A stretch of 38,217 bases of DNA from Deltaproteobacteria bacterium. GTDB taxonomy: Bacteria > Myxococcota_A > UBA9042 > DTJE01. Below the pieces are notes generated by a model. It was not told where the DNA came from. It searched no databases and saw only the letters and a list, made by a program, of their open reading frames with translations. Location of the stretch: contig VGRB01000004.1 in the NCBI GenBank assembly GCA_016875475.1, positions 1-38,217 on the forward strand, written 5' to 3'. The position numbers and the translations under genes were made by a program. This document shows, in pieces, positions 1 through 10,405 of this stretch. Position 1 is the first letter of the stretch; each line of letters opens with the position of its first letter.

Positions 1-117
1 GACACCGACACCTGCACCGACACCGACACCTGCACCGACACCGACACATGCACCGACACCGACACGGACACCTACACCGACACCGACACCGACACCGACA
101 CCTACACCTGCCCGCGG
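1..117. repeat. Degenerate hexanucleotide tandem repeat (GACACC/TGCACC on + strand)
   Basis: Direct reading: gacaccgacacctgcaccgacaccgacacc..., running up to and into the rodA stop codon. Confidence 0.9.
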
Positions 118-1226
118 TGCAGCCCGGAGTTCAGAGCCAGGCCCACGGCGAGCATGCTGGACAGCATGGACGACCCGCCGTACGACAGGAACGGAAGCGT
201 CAGCCCGACGACAGGGAAGATCCCGAGCACCATCCCGATGTTGAACACGACCTGCCAGAACACGATCGCCACCGCGCCGACGCTGACGAGCACGCCGAAC
301 CGTTCCCGGGCCCGCACCGCCAGCACCAGCAGCGACAGCGTCAGCGCCGCGTACAGCCCGAGCAGCAGGACGCACCCCAGGAACCCGCGCTGTTCCGCGA
401 ACGAGGCGATGATGTAGTCCGTGTGCGCCTCGGGCAGCCGCCGCATGCGCGACTGGATCGCGTCCTCCGTGCCCTTGCCGAGCAGCCGCCCGCTCCCGAC
501 CGCCCACAGCGCCTGCTCCGGCTGCATCGTGCGGTCCGCGCTCACCTTCACGTTCTCCGCGGCGCCCGACATGTGCAGCCAGGTGTAGACGCGCTGCTTC
601 TGGTACGGCTGGATGACGTCGAACTCCCACGCGAGCGGCACGGTCAGCAGGATGATGCCGAGCAGGATCAGGAACGACCTCAGCCGGATCCCCTGGAAGA
701 ACATGACCGAGAACCCGACCGCGATCACGACCAGGGATGTGCCGAGGTCCGGCTCCATCATGATCAGCGCGACCGGCAGCAGCACGTAGCCGAGCGGCTT
801 CAACAGCGCGCGCAGCGTGTAGCGCTCCGGGTTCCGCTCGCCGTGGAAGAAGCGCGACAGGTACAGGACCAGCGCGGGCTTCATGAACTCGGACGGCTGG
901 AACGACGCGAAGTCGCCGATCGCGAACCACCGGTGCGCGTGGTTCACCTCCTTGCCGAACGGCAGCACCAGGACCAGCAGCGCGATCCCGATCCAGTAGA
1001 ACAGCCCGGCGAGCTGCTCGAAGAACCGCATGTCCACGACGGCCACGGCCGCCGCGGCCAGCAGCGACAGCACGACCCACAGCACCTGCGTCTGGTGGAA
1101 GCGCTCGACCGCGGCGGCGCCGGCGTTCGACAGGTTCAGGAGCCCGACGATCACCAGCACCACGACCGCCACGGCGCCCGTCCAGATCGCGGGGCTGAGC
1201 TGGGCCGCGTCACGGTATGCCTTCAT
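102..1226 (-). CDS. rodA: Rod shape-determining protein RodA (SEDS family)
   Basis: Multi-pass membrane protein with SEDS motifs (FQPSEFMKPALVLYLSRF, EPDLGTSLV, GLTLPFLSYGGSS); next to PBP2 and mreBCD. Confidence 0.93.
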   Translation of the reverse strand: MKAYRDAAQLSPAIWTGAVAVVVLVIVGLLNLSNAGAAAVERFHQTQVLWVVLSLLAAAAVAVVDMRFFEQLAGLFYWIGIALLVLVLPFGKEVNHAHRWFAIGDFASFQPSEFMKPALVLYLSRFFHGERNPERYTLRALLKPLGYVLLPVALIMMEPDLGTSLVVIAVGFSVMFFQGIRLRSFLILLGIILLTVPLAWEFDVIQPYQKQRVYTWLHMSGAAENVKVSADRTMQPEQALWAVGSGRLLGKGTEDAIQSRMRRLPEAHTDYIIASFAEQRGFLGCVLLLGLYAALTLSLLVLAVRARERFGVLVSVGAVAIVFWQVVFNIGMVLGIFPVVGLTLPFLSYGGSSMLSSMLAVGLALNSGLHRGQV

Positions 1227-1278
1227 CGGGCCTCCTCTTCCCGACGGTTCGAGATGCGATGGCCCCGGGGTCCTTCGC

Positions 1279-3276
1279 TCATCGCACGATCTCCAGCGGC
1301 GGGTCGTCGCCCTCCGGCTCCCGGCCGCCCAGCCAGAGGTCCGACAGCTCGTCCGCGTGCTCCGCGTACCACGCCTGGATCACCTTCTTCGCGACCGGCG
1401 CCGCCACCGCGCCGCCGAAACCGCCGTGCTCGACGAACGCCGCGACCACGATCCTCGGGCGCTTCGCCGGCGCGTACCCGACGAACCACGCGTGGTCCTG
1501 GAGCAGCCAGCTCGCGATCGCGGACGACGACACGTTCCGCCTGACCTCGCGCGCCTGGGCGGTCCCGGTCTTCCCGCCGAACGGCAGCTCGCGGATCCTC
1601 GACGACCGCGCGGTCCCCGCCTCGAAGTTGACCGCGCCGAACAGCCCAGCCATCACGGTCTCGACGTACGTCTCCGGGATGTCGAGCACGCGCATGACCT
1701 CGGGCTCGACCGCCCGCATCCCCCCCGCCGCGTCCGCGACCGCCTTGACCAGGCGCGGCCGCACCAGCTTCCCGCCGTTCACCAGGGCCGCGTACGCGCG
1801 GGCGAGGGCCAATGGCGTCACCTTCACGTCGCCCTGGCCGACCGACGTGTTGATGGCGAACCCGGGCTGGAACCCGCGGTGGCGGCGATACCAGCGCTCG
1901 GTCGGGATCAGGCCCGGATCCTCGGCCAGCTCGATGCCGGTCTTCTCGCCGAGCCCGAACACGTCCCGCGCGTAGTGCGCGAGGTTGTCCTGCCCGAGCA
2001 GCTCGCCGAGCTGGTAGAAGTACGTATCGCACGACTCGGCCAGCGCCCGGATCAGCCGGATCTTCCCGTGGCCGTGCTGCCGGAAACACTTGAACTTGTG
2101 GCCCCTGAACACGTGGAAGCCCGGGCACCAGGCCTCGCTGTCCTCGACGATCAGTCCCTCGTTCAGGGCCGCGATCGCGGTGATCATCTTGAACGTGGAC
2201 CCGCACGGGTACGCGGACACGGCCTTGTTCATCATCGGCGCATAGACCGGGTCCATCGGCCGGCCGGCCGCGTCCGGCTCCGGGACCAGGACCGGGCCGG
2301 GGTCGAACGACGGCCAGCTCGCCATGACGAGGGGGTCGCCCGTGTCCGCCTCCAGCGCCACGACCGCGCCCGACGGGTACTCCTTCAGGGCGTCGAACGC
2401 GACCCGTTGCAGCGCGAGGTCGAGCGTGAGCGTCACGTCGCGGCCGGGCACGGGTGGGGTCGGCCGGACGTCGCGGTACGGCTCGGGCAGCTCCTCGGGC
2501 GACAGCCTCCGCCCCCCCGGGCCCCGCACCCACACGTCCTCGCCGGTCATGCCGCGGAGCGTCTCGTCGAGCGCGCGCTCCATCCCCGACCGGCCGACCG
2601 TGTCGCCGGGCCTGAGCCGGCCCCGGTGCCGCTCGATCTCCGCCTCGGACGCCTCGTTCAGGAACCCGACGACGTGCGCCGCGACCGAGTGGGCGGGGTG
2701 GTGGCGCAGCGTCCGCCCGCGCAGCGAGAACCCGGGCAGCTCGTGCAGGTGGGTCTGGACGACGGCCCGCTGGTCCACGTGCTCCGAGCCGCACTGGGGG
2801 CAGACCTGCCGGCCGCGCGACGCGTCGAACGACATCGGCGACAGGTCCGCCGGGCAGCGCGACCCGACGAGTCCCTTGTGCGCGACCAGCCTGTGCGACC
2901 TCTTCGCGCCGCCGAGCGCGGTCTCGATCAGGGTCCGGATCTCCTCGGCGCGCGCCTCCGTGAACACCCCCAGATCCACGAGCCGGTCGATCTCGCGCGG
3001 CACGTCCTTGACGTACATCGGCACGACCATCAGGTCGGTGACCTCGACGTCCATGGCGAGGACCTCGCCGCCCCGATCTCGCAGCGTGCCCCGCGCCGGG
3101 ACGACGCGATCGCGCACGACCGTGCTGACCGTGGCGAGCGCCTCGTACGTCTCGCCCTCGATCACCTGGAGCTGGAAGAACCGCAGCGCGAGCAAGGCGA
3201 ACGCCACGACGACGCAGAGGGCGGCCCACCGGAAGTGGGTCCTGTATTCGACCAGCTCGTCGTGGAGCCCGCGCAC
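1279..3276 (-). CDS. mrdA: Penicillin-binding protein 2 (transpeptidase)
   Basis: N-terminal TM, FQLQVIEGETYEALA, active site YPCGSTFK, CPG..FKCF...GHG..SCDTYFYQLG, GKTGTAQ; rod cluster context. Confidence 0.92.
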   Translation of the reverse strand: MRGLHDELVEYRTHFRWAALCVVVAFALLALRFFQLQVIEGETYEALATVSTVVRDRVVPARGTLRDRGGEVLAMDVEVTDLMVVPMYVKDVPREIDRLVDLGVFTEARAEEIRTLIETALGGAKRSHRLVAHKGLVGSRCPADLSPMSFDASRGRQVCPQCGSEHVDQRAVVQTHLHELPGFSLRGRTLRHHPAHSVAAHVVGFLNEASEAEIERHRGRLRPGDTVGRSGMERALDETLRGMTGEDVWVRGPGGRRLSPEELPEPYRDVRPTPPVPGRDVTLTLDLALQRVAFDALKEYPSGAVVALEADTGDPLVMASWPSFDPGPVLVPEPDAAGRPMDPVYAPMMNKAVSAYPCGSTFKMITAIAALNEGLIVEDSEAWCPGFHVFRGHKFKCFRQHGHGKIRLIRALAESCDTYFYQLGELLGQDNLAHYARDVFGLGEKTGIELAEDPGLIPTERWYRRHRGFQPGFAINTSVGQGDVKVTPLALARAYAALVNGGKLVRPRLVKAVADAAGGMRAVEPEVMRVLDIPETYVETVMAGLFGAVNFEAGTARSSRIRELPFGGKTGTAQAREVRRNVSSSAIASWLLQDHAWFVGYAPAKRPRIVVAAFVEHGGFGGAVAAPVAKKVIQAWYAEHADELSDLWLGGREPEGDDPPLEIVR

Positions 3277-3336
3277 CGGCGCCTCGCGATGGCACGCGCG
3301 GATTCTACCAGCGCTGCGCGCCAGTGCGCACCGGCC

Positions 3337-3858
3337 TCACCGCAACAGGATCCCGCCGTCCGCCGACCTCCGGCCGCGCAGGCGCTCGTCCACCACCCCG
3401 AGCAGCCGGAACAGCAGCGGCCCGAGCAGCGCGGTGACGAGGGCGTGGGGCGCGGCCCAGAGGATGACCACCGAGTACTGCGAGAAGTTGCGGTCGAAGA
3501 GGATCGAGAAGAGGAAGAACAGGAGCGTCGAGACGAGCGAGCAGACGAAGGCCGCGATCACCAGCGGCAGGGGCCGCAGCAGGTGTACGCGCGCCGCGAG
3601 CCCCATCGCGACGAGGTACATGATCCCCATGATCTCGGTGTACATGCCCAGCACGCCGCCGGGCGTGAACGAATCGACCACGAACCCGATGACCGCGGCC
3701 GTGACGAACCCGGGGAGGCGCGGCGACGTCGTGGCGAGGTAGATCACGGTCAGCAGGCCGACGTCGAGCGACCAGGCCGACAGCCCGAGGACCTGCAGCA
3801 CGGGCGCCTGGACCGCGAGCAGGAGGAACACGAGCACCGTCAGCACGACGTACCGCAA
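3337..3858 (-). CDS. mreD: Rod shape-determining protein MreD (TTG start)
   Basis: Small hydrophobic multi-TM protein between mreC and PBP2. Confidence 0.82.
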   Translation of the reverse strand: MRYVVLTVLVFLLLAVQAPVLQVLGLSAWSLDVGLLTVIYLATTSPRLPGFVTAAVIGFVVDSFTPGGVLGMYTEIMGIMYLVAMGLAARVHLLRPLPLVIAAFVCSLVSTLLFFLFSILFDRNFSQYSVVILWAAPHALVTALLGPLLFRLLGVVDERLRGRRSADGGILLR

Positions 3859-3861
3859 GGA

Positions 3862-4725
3862 TCACCTGCCCCTTGCCGGAGGCGGCGCCGCCGAGGCCTC
3901 CAGCACGACCATGGCGTCGTCGATCGCGGCCGGGTTGACCGCGAGCACGACGTCGTACTCCACGAACGGCCCGGCCTGCCGGCGCTTCGACGGGTCCGCT
4001 ACGTAGCCGGCCTCGATGCCTCGCCCCAACACGCGGTCGTGCCCGGACGTGACCACGACCGCGTCCTTCTCCAGCGGCGCCTCGATCACGGACACCTGGA
4101 GCCGCGCCCGGTACTCGTCGAGCGTCCCGGTCCCGACCAGCGTCCCGAGCACGCCGCGCCCCAGCACCTCGCAAGCCACGCGGCTGCGCGTGTCGGTCAG
4201 CAGCATCACGTCCGCGTAGCGGCCGGCGGTGCGCACGATCCGGCCCACCAGGCCCGCGTGCGTCACGACCGCCATGTCCGGCGCGGGCGCCGCGTCGCCG
4301 TCGAGGTCGATCGACAGCCGCGCGACGCGGTAGAACGGCGTCAGCTCGCGGCCGACCACGCCCGCCGGCGCCATCTTCAGCTCCTTGCGCGCCTGCCTGA
4401 GCCCGAGCAGCTTGCGGAGCGCCTCGTTCTCGACCGCGAGCCGCTTCCCGAGCAGGGCCTCGCCGACCAGTCGCTCGTTCTCCGCGGCCAGCGACTGGTT
4501 CCTCTCGGCCACGTCCACGAGCACGAAGTAGTCCTCGAGGAACCCGGCCCCCCCCGCGACGAGTGCGCCGACACCCGCCTGCACGAGCCCGGCGAGGCCG
4601 GTGGAGGCGGTCTCGACGGCGGATCCCCCCCCGCGGCGGCCGTGCTGGTACATGAGGATCAGCGGGACCACCAGCAGGACCCCGACGGTCACGCCGAACC
4701 GGTTCCTGGCGAGGAATTCCCGCAT
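3862..4725 (-). CDS. mreC: Rod shape-determining protein MreC
   Basis: N-terminal TM, coiled coil, then VVGRELTPFYRVARLSIDLDG, GLVGRIVRTAGRYADVMLLTD; 8 nt after mreB. The ORF track extends it artificially upstream. Confidence 0.9.
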   Translation of the reverse strand: MREFLARNRFGVTVGVLLVVPLILMYQHGRRGGGSAVETASTGLAGLVQAGVGALVAGGAGFLEDYFVLVDVAERNQSLAAENERLVGEALLGKRLAVENEALRKLLGLRQARKELKMAPAGVVGRELTPFYRVARLSIDLDGDAAPAPDMAVVTHAGLVGRIVRTAGRYADVMLLTDTRSRVACEVLGRGVLGTLVGTGTLDEYRARLQVSVIEAPLEKDAVVVTSGHDRVLGRGIEAGYVADPSKRRQAGPFVEYDVVLAVNPAAIDDAMVVLEASAAPPPARGR

Positions 4726-4733
4726 GTCCGCGG

Positions 4734-5843
<1,110 letters not shown>

Positions 5844-5867
5844 TCAAAGGCTGCGGGTGGGCGACGC

Positions 5868-7838
5868 TCAGGGCACCAGCCGCACCCGCTCGTCGTAGAG
5901 CGCCGTCCCATCGCCGGCGTCGGTCTCGCGGGGGGCGACGAGCGCGTTCGCGCAGCGGCCCGCGGACAGGTGCCCGCCCTTCGCCATGAGCGCCACGTCG
6001 CGCCGCTGCCCCGGGTCGTGGCGCACGCGCACCGCCATGGACCCGACCGCGGACTCGAGCCGCGCGGCTCCGCCGTCCGGGATGCCCCCGGGACAGGCCG
6101 CGGCCGCGACATCCGGGTGGACGCGGACCTCCGCCGGGCCGGGACCCGGGTCGCGCGCCCACTGCGACGACTGCGCCTCCGGCACGGAGAGCGCGGACAG
6201 GGTCAGAGGGAATCCGGGCACTTCCGCCGGGTCGGCCGGCGGGACCGACGCAAGGAGCCGGGCCCGTCCGTCCGGTGTCGCGAACCTGCGGCCGCCCGGC
6301 GCCGCCGCGTCCGCGAACGGCACGCGCGGCCGGAACGGGTTGCGGACCGCGCCCGCCTCGAGGTCGTCCACGGTCACCCCGGCCGCGCGGAGCCGGGTGC
6401 AGATGCGCTCCTTCCACTCCCGGGCGGTGCCGGCGAGCACGTCATCGAGGCCCGTGCGCGCCGCGAGCCCCTGCGCGATCTCGAGGTCGCTCCGGACCTC
6501 CGGCGGCGGGGGCACGACCGGCCTCGACGCGGTCAGCCACGAGTGGCCGTACGACCCGACGAGGTCGTCCGCCTCCAGCAGGGTCGGCACGGGCAGCACC
6601 AGGTGCGCGCACGCCGCGGTGTCGGTCAGGAAGGCGTCCGCGACCGCGACGAACTCGCGGCTCCGCAGGGCCGCCGCCGTGGTCTCCGAATCGGGCAGCA
6701 TCGCGACCGGGTTGCCCGCGGTCACCCAGACCGCGCGGAGCGGCGGGTCGGAGGCGGCGAGGATCCCGCGGCCGAGCGCGGTCTCGCTGACGGTCCTTGG
6801 CGGCGGCGCCGAGGGCGCTGGCAGGTCGAACGCGGACCGGCGGCGCACGCAGAACTGCACGCCCGCGCCGGGCACGCCGGCGTTCCCCGACACGAGGGCC
6901 AGCGCGTCGATCGCGCGGACCGTGGCGGCGCCGCGGACCCGGCGCCCGAGCCCCCAGCCGAGCAGGACCGCGACCGGCGCGGCGCCCGCGGCGAACAGGC
7001 CCGCGAGGTGGTCGAGGTCGTCCGGCGGCACGTCCGCCTCGGCGAGCCAGGCGTCCGGCGGGCGCGAGCGGACAAGCGCCCGGAACGCGTCGAGACCGCC
7101 GCACCACGCAGCCGCGTCCGGGTGGGCCGCGCCGCGGTCGAACAGGGCGCGGGCCACGCCGAGGGCCAGGGCGAGGTCGCCCCCGGGACGCGGCTGGACG
7201 AAGCGGTCCGCGAGCGCCACCGACTTGTGGCGGACCGGGTCGATCAGGGTGACATGGGCGCCGCGGGCGCGCGCCTCGCGGATGAACGGCACCAGGTGGA
7301 CGCTCGACGTGATCGGGTTCCTGCCCCAGAGCACCACGTGCCGCGCCGCGGCCAGCATGTCCGCCGGGTCCGGGCCGTCGCAGACGCCGAAGTCCTCCTC
7401 CTGCGCCCACTCGCCCGCGCCGGAGCAGACGTCGCCGCGCTTCGTCGCGACCGGGCCGAACCGGTCGAAGAACAGGTCCGCGAGCCCGGTCAGCAGGCCG
7501 AGCGAGCCGCCGCACCGGTAGTGCAGGATCGCGGCGGGCCCGGATTCGTCCCTGATGCGGGTGAGCCGCGACGCCGCGACGTCGAGCGCCTCGTCCCAGC
7601 CGATCCGGCGGAACGGGTCGGACACGCGCTCGCGGAACAGCGGGTTGAGCAGGCGGTCCGGCGAGTGCTGGCGATCGAGGAAGCGCGCGGTCCGCGGGCA
7701 GATCGTGCCGCGCGTGAACGGGTGGGCCGGGTCGCCCCGCAGCGCCGTGACGCGGCCGTCGCGCACGGTCGCGACCAGGCCGCACGCGTCCGGGCAGTCG
7801 CGGTTGCACGCGGTGCGGCGGGTGGTGGGTGCCGACAT
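5868..7838 (-). CDS. Molybdopterin-dependent oxidoreductase (DMSO reductase family), no signal peptide
   Basis: N-terminal 4Fe-4S motif CNRDCPDAC...C, GTICPRTARFLDRQHSPDRLLNPL, WGRNPITSSVH, GNAGVPGAG, C-terminal molydopterin-dinucleotide binding-like region. Start MSAPTTRR chosen. Confidence 0.88.
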   Translation of the reverse strand: MSAPTTRRTACNRDCPDACGLVATVRDGRVTALRGDPAHPFTRGTICPRTARFLDRQHSPDRLLNPLFRERVSDPFRRIGWDEALDVAASRLTRIRDESGPAAILHYRCGGSLGLLTGLADLFFDRFGPVATKRGDVCSGAGEWAQEEDFGVCDGPDPADMLAAARHVVLWGRNPITSSVHLVPFIREARARGAHVTLIDPVRHKSVALADRFVQPRPGGDLALALGVARALFDRGAAHPDAAAWCGGLDAFRALVRSRPPDAWLAEADVPPDDLDHLAGLFAAGAAPVAVLLGWGLGRRVRGAATVRAIDALALVSGNAGVPGAGVQFCVRRRSAFDLPAPSAPPPRTVSETALGRGILAASDPPLRAVWVTAGNPVAMLPDSETTAAALRSREFVAVADAFLTDTAACAHLVLPVPTLLEADDLVGSYGHSWLTASRPVVPPPPEVRSDLEIAQGLAARTGLDDVLAGTAREWKERICTRLRAAGVTVDDLEAGAVRNPFRPRVPFADAAAPGGRRFATPDGRARLLASVPPADPAEVPGFPLTLSALSVPEAQSSQWARDPGPGPAEVRVHPDVAAAACPGGIPDGGAARLESAVGSMAVRVRHDPGQRRDVALMAKGGHLSAGRCANALVAPRETDAGDGTALYDERVRLVP

Positions 7839-7930
7839 GCGGTGGATTGTAGCCGGGAATCGCCGCCAGCGACCTTGGTGGCAGCCCCCTCTTCCTCTAT
7901 AATGACCGCGGGTGCGGGTGGAGTACGCGG

Positions 7931-9826
7931 GTGGAAGCCAGATTCCCGTTCCGGATGGCCGCGGTGCTCTTCCTCGCGCTCGCCGCGTCCTGCGGGGGCG
8001 GCAGCTCTCCACGGCCCGGCCCGATCGACATCAGCTACTTCGACCCGGGGACCGAGCCCGAGCCGGACCAGGAGATGCCCGCCGAGGTGGAGCGCGAGCC
8101 CGGCCACCGCTACCGGCTGGGGCTCGTCATCATCCGCGACGACCCGGTGCTGATCGGGACCGGCGACAGCATCTCGCTGCCGGTCAAGGTCATCGACTTC
8201 GACCTGGGCGCGCCCGCGCCGAACGAGTGCGTCTCGTTCGTCATCTCGCGTCAGACCGATCTGCAGGACGTCGACACCAACGACGGCGACGCGCAGCTCG
8301 GCGCGGAGATGGCCTATTCGAACGACAGCGGCATCGCCGTCACCGAGTTCGTGTCCGGCATGGTCAAGGACCGCATCTACCACGTCACGGTCTCGATCTG
8401 CGACGACCCGGTCGCGGCCGAGCCGCAGACCATCCGCTTCATCGTGTCCGGCGGGGCCTGCGGGAACATGAAGGTCACGCTCAAGTACGAGGGCGGCCTG
8501 CCGGAGTCCAGCCTCAAGGACATCAAGGTCAGCGTGCTGCCGTCGCAGTACACGTGCGACCTCCTGAAGCCCGAGCAGAAGCTGCCCGGCGCGGTCATCG
8601 CCCAGCAGACGCTGACGGACCTCTACGGCGAGAAGGAGTTCGAGTGCCTCCCGGCGGGCAACTACTACACGGTCTTCGCCACCGCCAAGGGTCCGTTCAC
8701 GTGCGTGGCCGCGTCCGGCTGCGACGACGGCGTGTTCATCCAGCCCGAGAAGACCGTCGACAAGAAGCTCGAACTGTACCTGGTGGGCCTGAACCCGACC
8801 GGGTGCTACGACGCGACCGACATCTTCGACTTCACGGACGCGCTGCTGGCCTGCGCCGGGGGCAAGGGCACCGCGTTCGACTGCGCCACCAAGGGCGACA
8901 CCGCCCAAAACGTCTGCTGCGCGGTCTACCAGGTCGTATTCTTCTTCGAGGACCCCGGGACGTTCATCATCGCGACCATCCTCGACGCCGCGAAGCTCTA
9001 CTTCGGCCAGCTTATCATCGGCGTGTTCGAGATGTTCGAGGACGCGGTCGGGAAGATCCTGTCGAACTGGATCCTCAGCCAGGGCGGCTTCATCGGGCAG
9101 TTCTTCGACATCGGCGAGCAGCTCATCCAGGTGATCACGCACCTGACGCTGCACTCGGACCTGTGCATCTCGAAGCTCTCGTCAAGCTTCTCGGTCCAGG
9201 GCACGCACTACTGGACCGGCATCACGCTGAACTGGATCAACAACCAGTCGATCACCTTCGACATGAAGGACCTGCAGAACACGCAATTCCCGCTGGACCT
9301 CGTCGAGGGGAAGTTCACGGCGTCGGTCGCGGACTTCAACAAGCTCATCCTCGACACGCACATGATCAAGCTGAACTACGGCAAGCTGGTCCTGTTCGTG
9401 CTGAACGAGATGGTGATCGCGAACCTGACCGAGGGCGACTGCCCCTGGAACGACTGGGACCCGGAGAAGGCCTGCCACTCGATCAAGGACGTGGCGCACG
9501 TCTGGCTCGACTGCAAGTCGATCGCGAACGGCATCATCGGCGAGATCTGGTCGTGGTTCACCGGCAGCAAGTCGGACGTGGAGAGCGCCTGCAACTGGAT
9601 GGTCGATTCGGTCGCGGACCTGCTCTCCGGGTTCCTGGGCGCGCTGACGTACCCGTCGGACATCTCGCTCCAGGGGCACGGCACCCTGGTCGACGACATC
9701 GAAGAGGACGGGTCGTGCGACCTGAAGGTCGACCGCATCATCAACGGCAAGTACACCGGCTCCATCCAGACGCCGAACGGGCAGGGGGCTCCGTTCAAGG
9801 GGACCTGGGAAGCTACGAAGAAGTAG
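7931..9826 (+). CDS. Cys-rich hypothetical lipoprotein, 631 aa (GTG start)
   Basis: Signal sequence with lipobox (LALAASC); about 20 Cys spread through the mature protein; no family recognised. Confidence 0.8.
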   Translation: MEARFPFRMAAVLFLALAASCGGGSSPRPGPIDISYFDPGTEPEPDQEMPAEVEREPGHRYRLGLVIIRDDPVLIGTGDSISLPVKVIDFDLGAPAPNECVSFVISRQTDLQDVDTNDGDAQLGAEMAYSNDSGIAVTEFVSGMVKDRIYHVTVSICDDPVAAEPQTIRFIVSGGACGNMKVTLKYEGGLPESSLKDIKVSVLPSQYTCDLLKPEQKLPGAVIAQQTLTDLYGEKEFECLPAGNYYTVFATAKGPFTCVAASGCDDGVFIQPEKTVDKKLELYLVGLNPTGCYDATDIFDFTDALLACAGGKGTAFDCATKGDTAQNVCCAVYQVVFFFEDPGTFIIATILDAAKLYFGQLIIGVFEMFEDAVGKILSNWILSQGGFIGQFFDIGEQLIQVITHLTLHSDLCISKLSSSFSVQGTHYWTGITLNWINNQSITFDMKDLQNTQFPLDLVEGKFTASVADFNKLILDTHMIKLNYGKLVLFVLNEMVIANLTEGDCPWNDWDPEKACHSIKDVAHVWLDCKSIANGIIGEIWSWFTGSKSDVESACNWMVDSVADLLSGFLGALTYPSDISLQGHGTLVDDIEEDGSCDLKVDRIINGKYTGSIQTPNGQGAPFKGTWEATKK

Positions 9827-9852
9827 GCCCGCACAAGCCGGATCGAGGGGAG

Positions 9853-10392
9853 ATGCTGAGACACGGACCGATGATCGCCCTGGTCGCGCTGGCGGCGTGC
9901 ACGCCGTCCAACAAGCTGATGCCGCTCCGGGGCGAGGACCCCCAGGCGCTGGCGCTGTCCGGGGAACGGGTCGACTGGCTGGAGCGGACCGGCGCCACCG
10001 AGGCGGTGCGGGCGCTCCGTGAGGAGCTGCTCGACGAGGAGTGGGGCAGGGCGGCCTCGATGCTCGGGCCCGCGACCCGGACCGCCGTGGCGCGCCGCGC
10101 GGCCGAGGTCGGGAAGGAGCCGGCCGACGTGGTCGCCGCACGCGGCGTGCCCGGGCTCGGGCTCCCCGGCGCGGACGACCCGGTCGCGGCGCTGTCCGCC
10201 CGGGGACGCTACACGGTCGCGGAGCCGGGGCCGTTCGACGCGAGGCGCCGCTCGGTCCGCGTGGTCCTGAGGATCGAGGGGCGGCCGGAGCCGATCGAGG
10301 TCCCTGTCGTGTTCACGGAGGACGGCTGGCAGGTCGAGCTCGTCAGGGTGCTCGAGACGGCGCCCGTTCCGGCGCCGGCCCCGGGCGAATGA
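9853..10392 (+). CDS. Small hypothetical lipoprotein
   Basis: MLRHGPMIALVALAAC lipobox; AGGGGAG upstream of the ATG; in-frame to 10392. Confidence 0.75.
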   Translation: MLRHGPMIALVALAACTPSNKLMPLRGEDPQALALSGERVDWLERTGATEAVRALREELLDEEWGRAASMLGPATRTAVARRAAEVGKEPADVVAARGVPGLGLPGADDPVAALSARGRYTVAEPGPFDARRRSVRVVLRIEGRPEPIEVPVVFTEDGWQVELVRVLETAPVPAPAPGE

Positions 10393-10405
10393 GGGGGAGG
10401 TCCGC

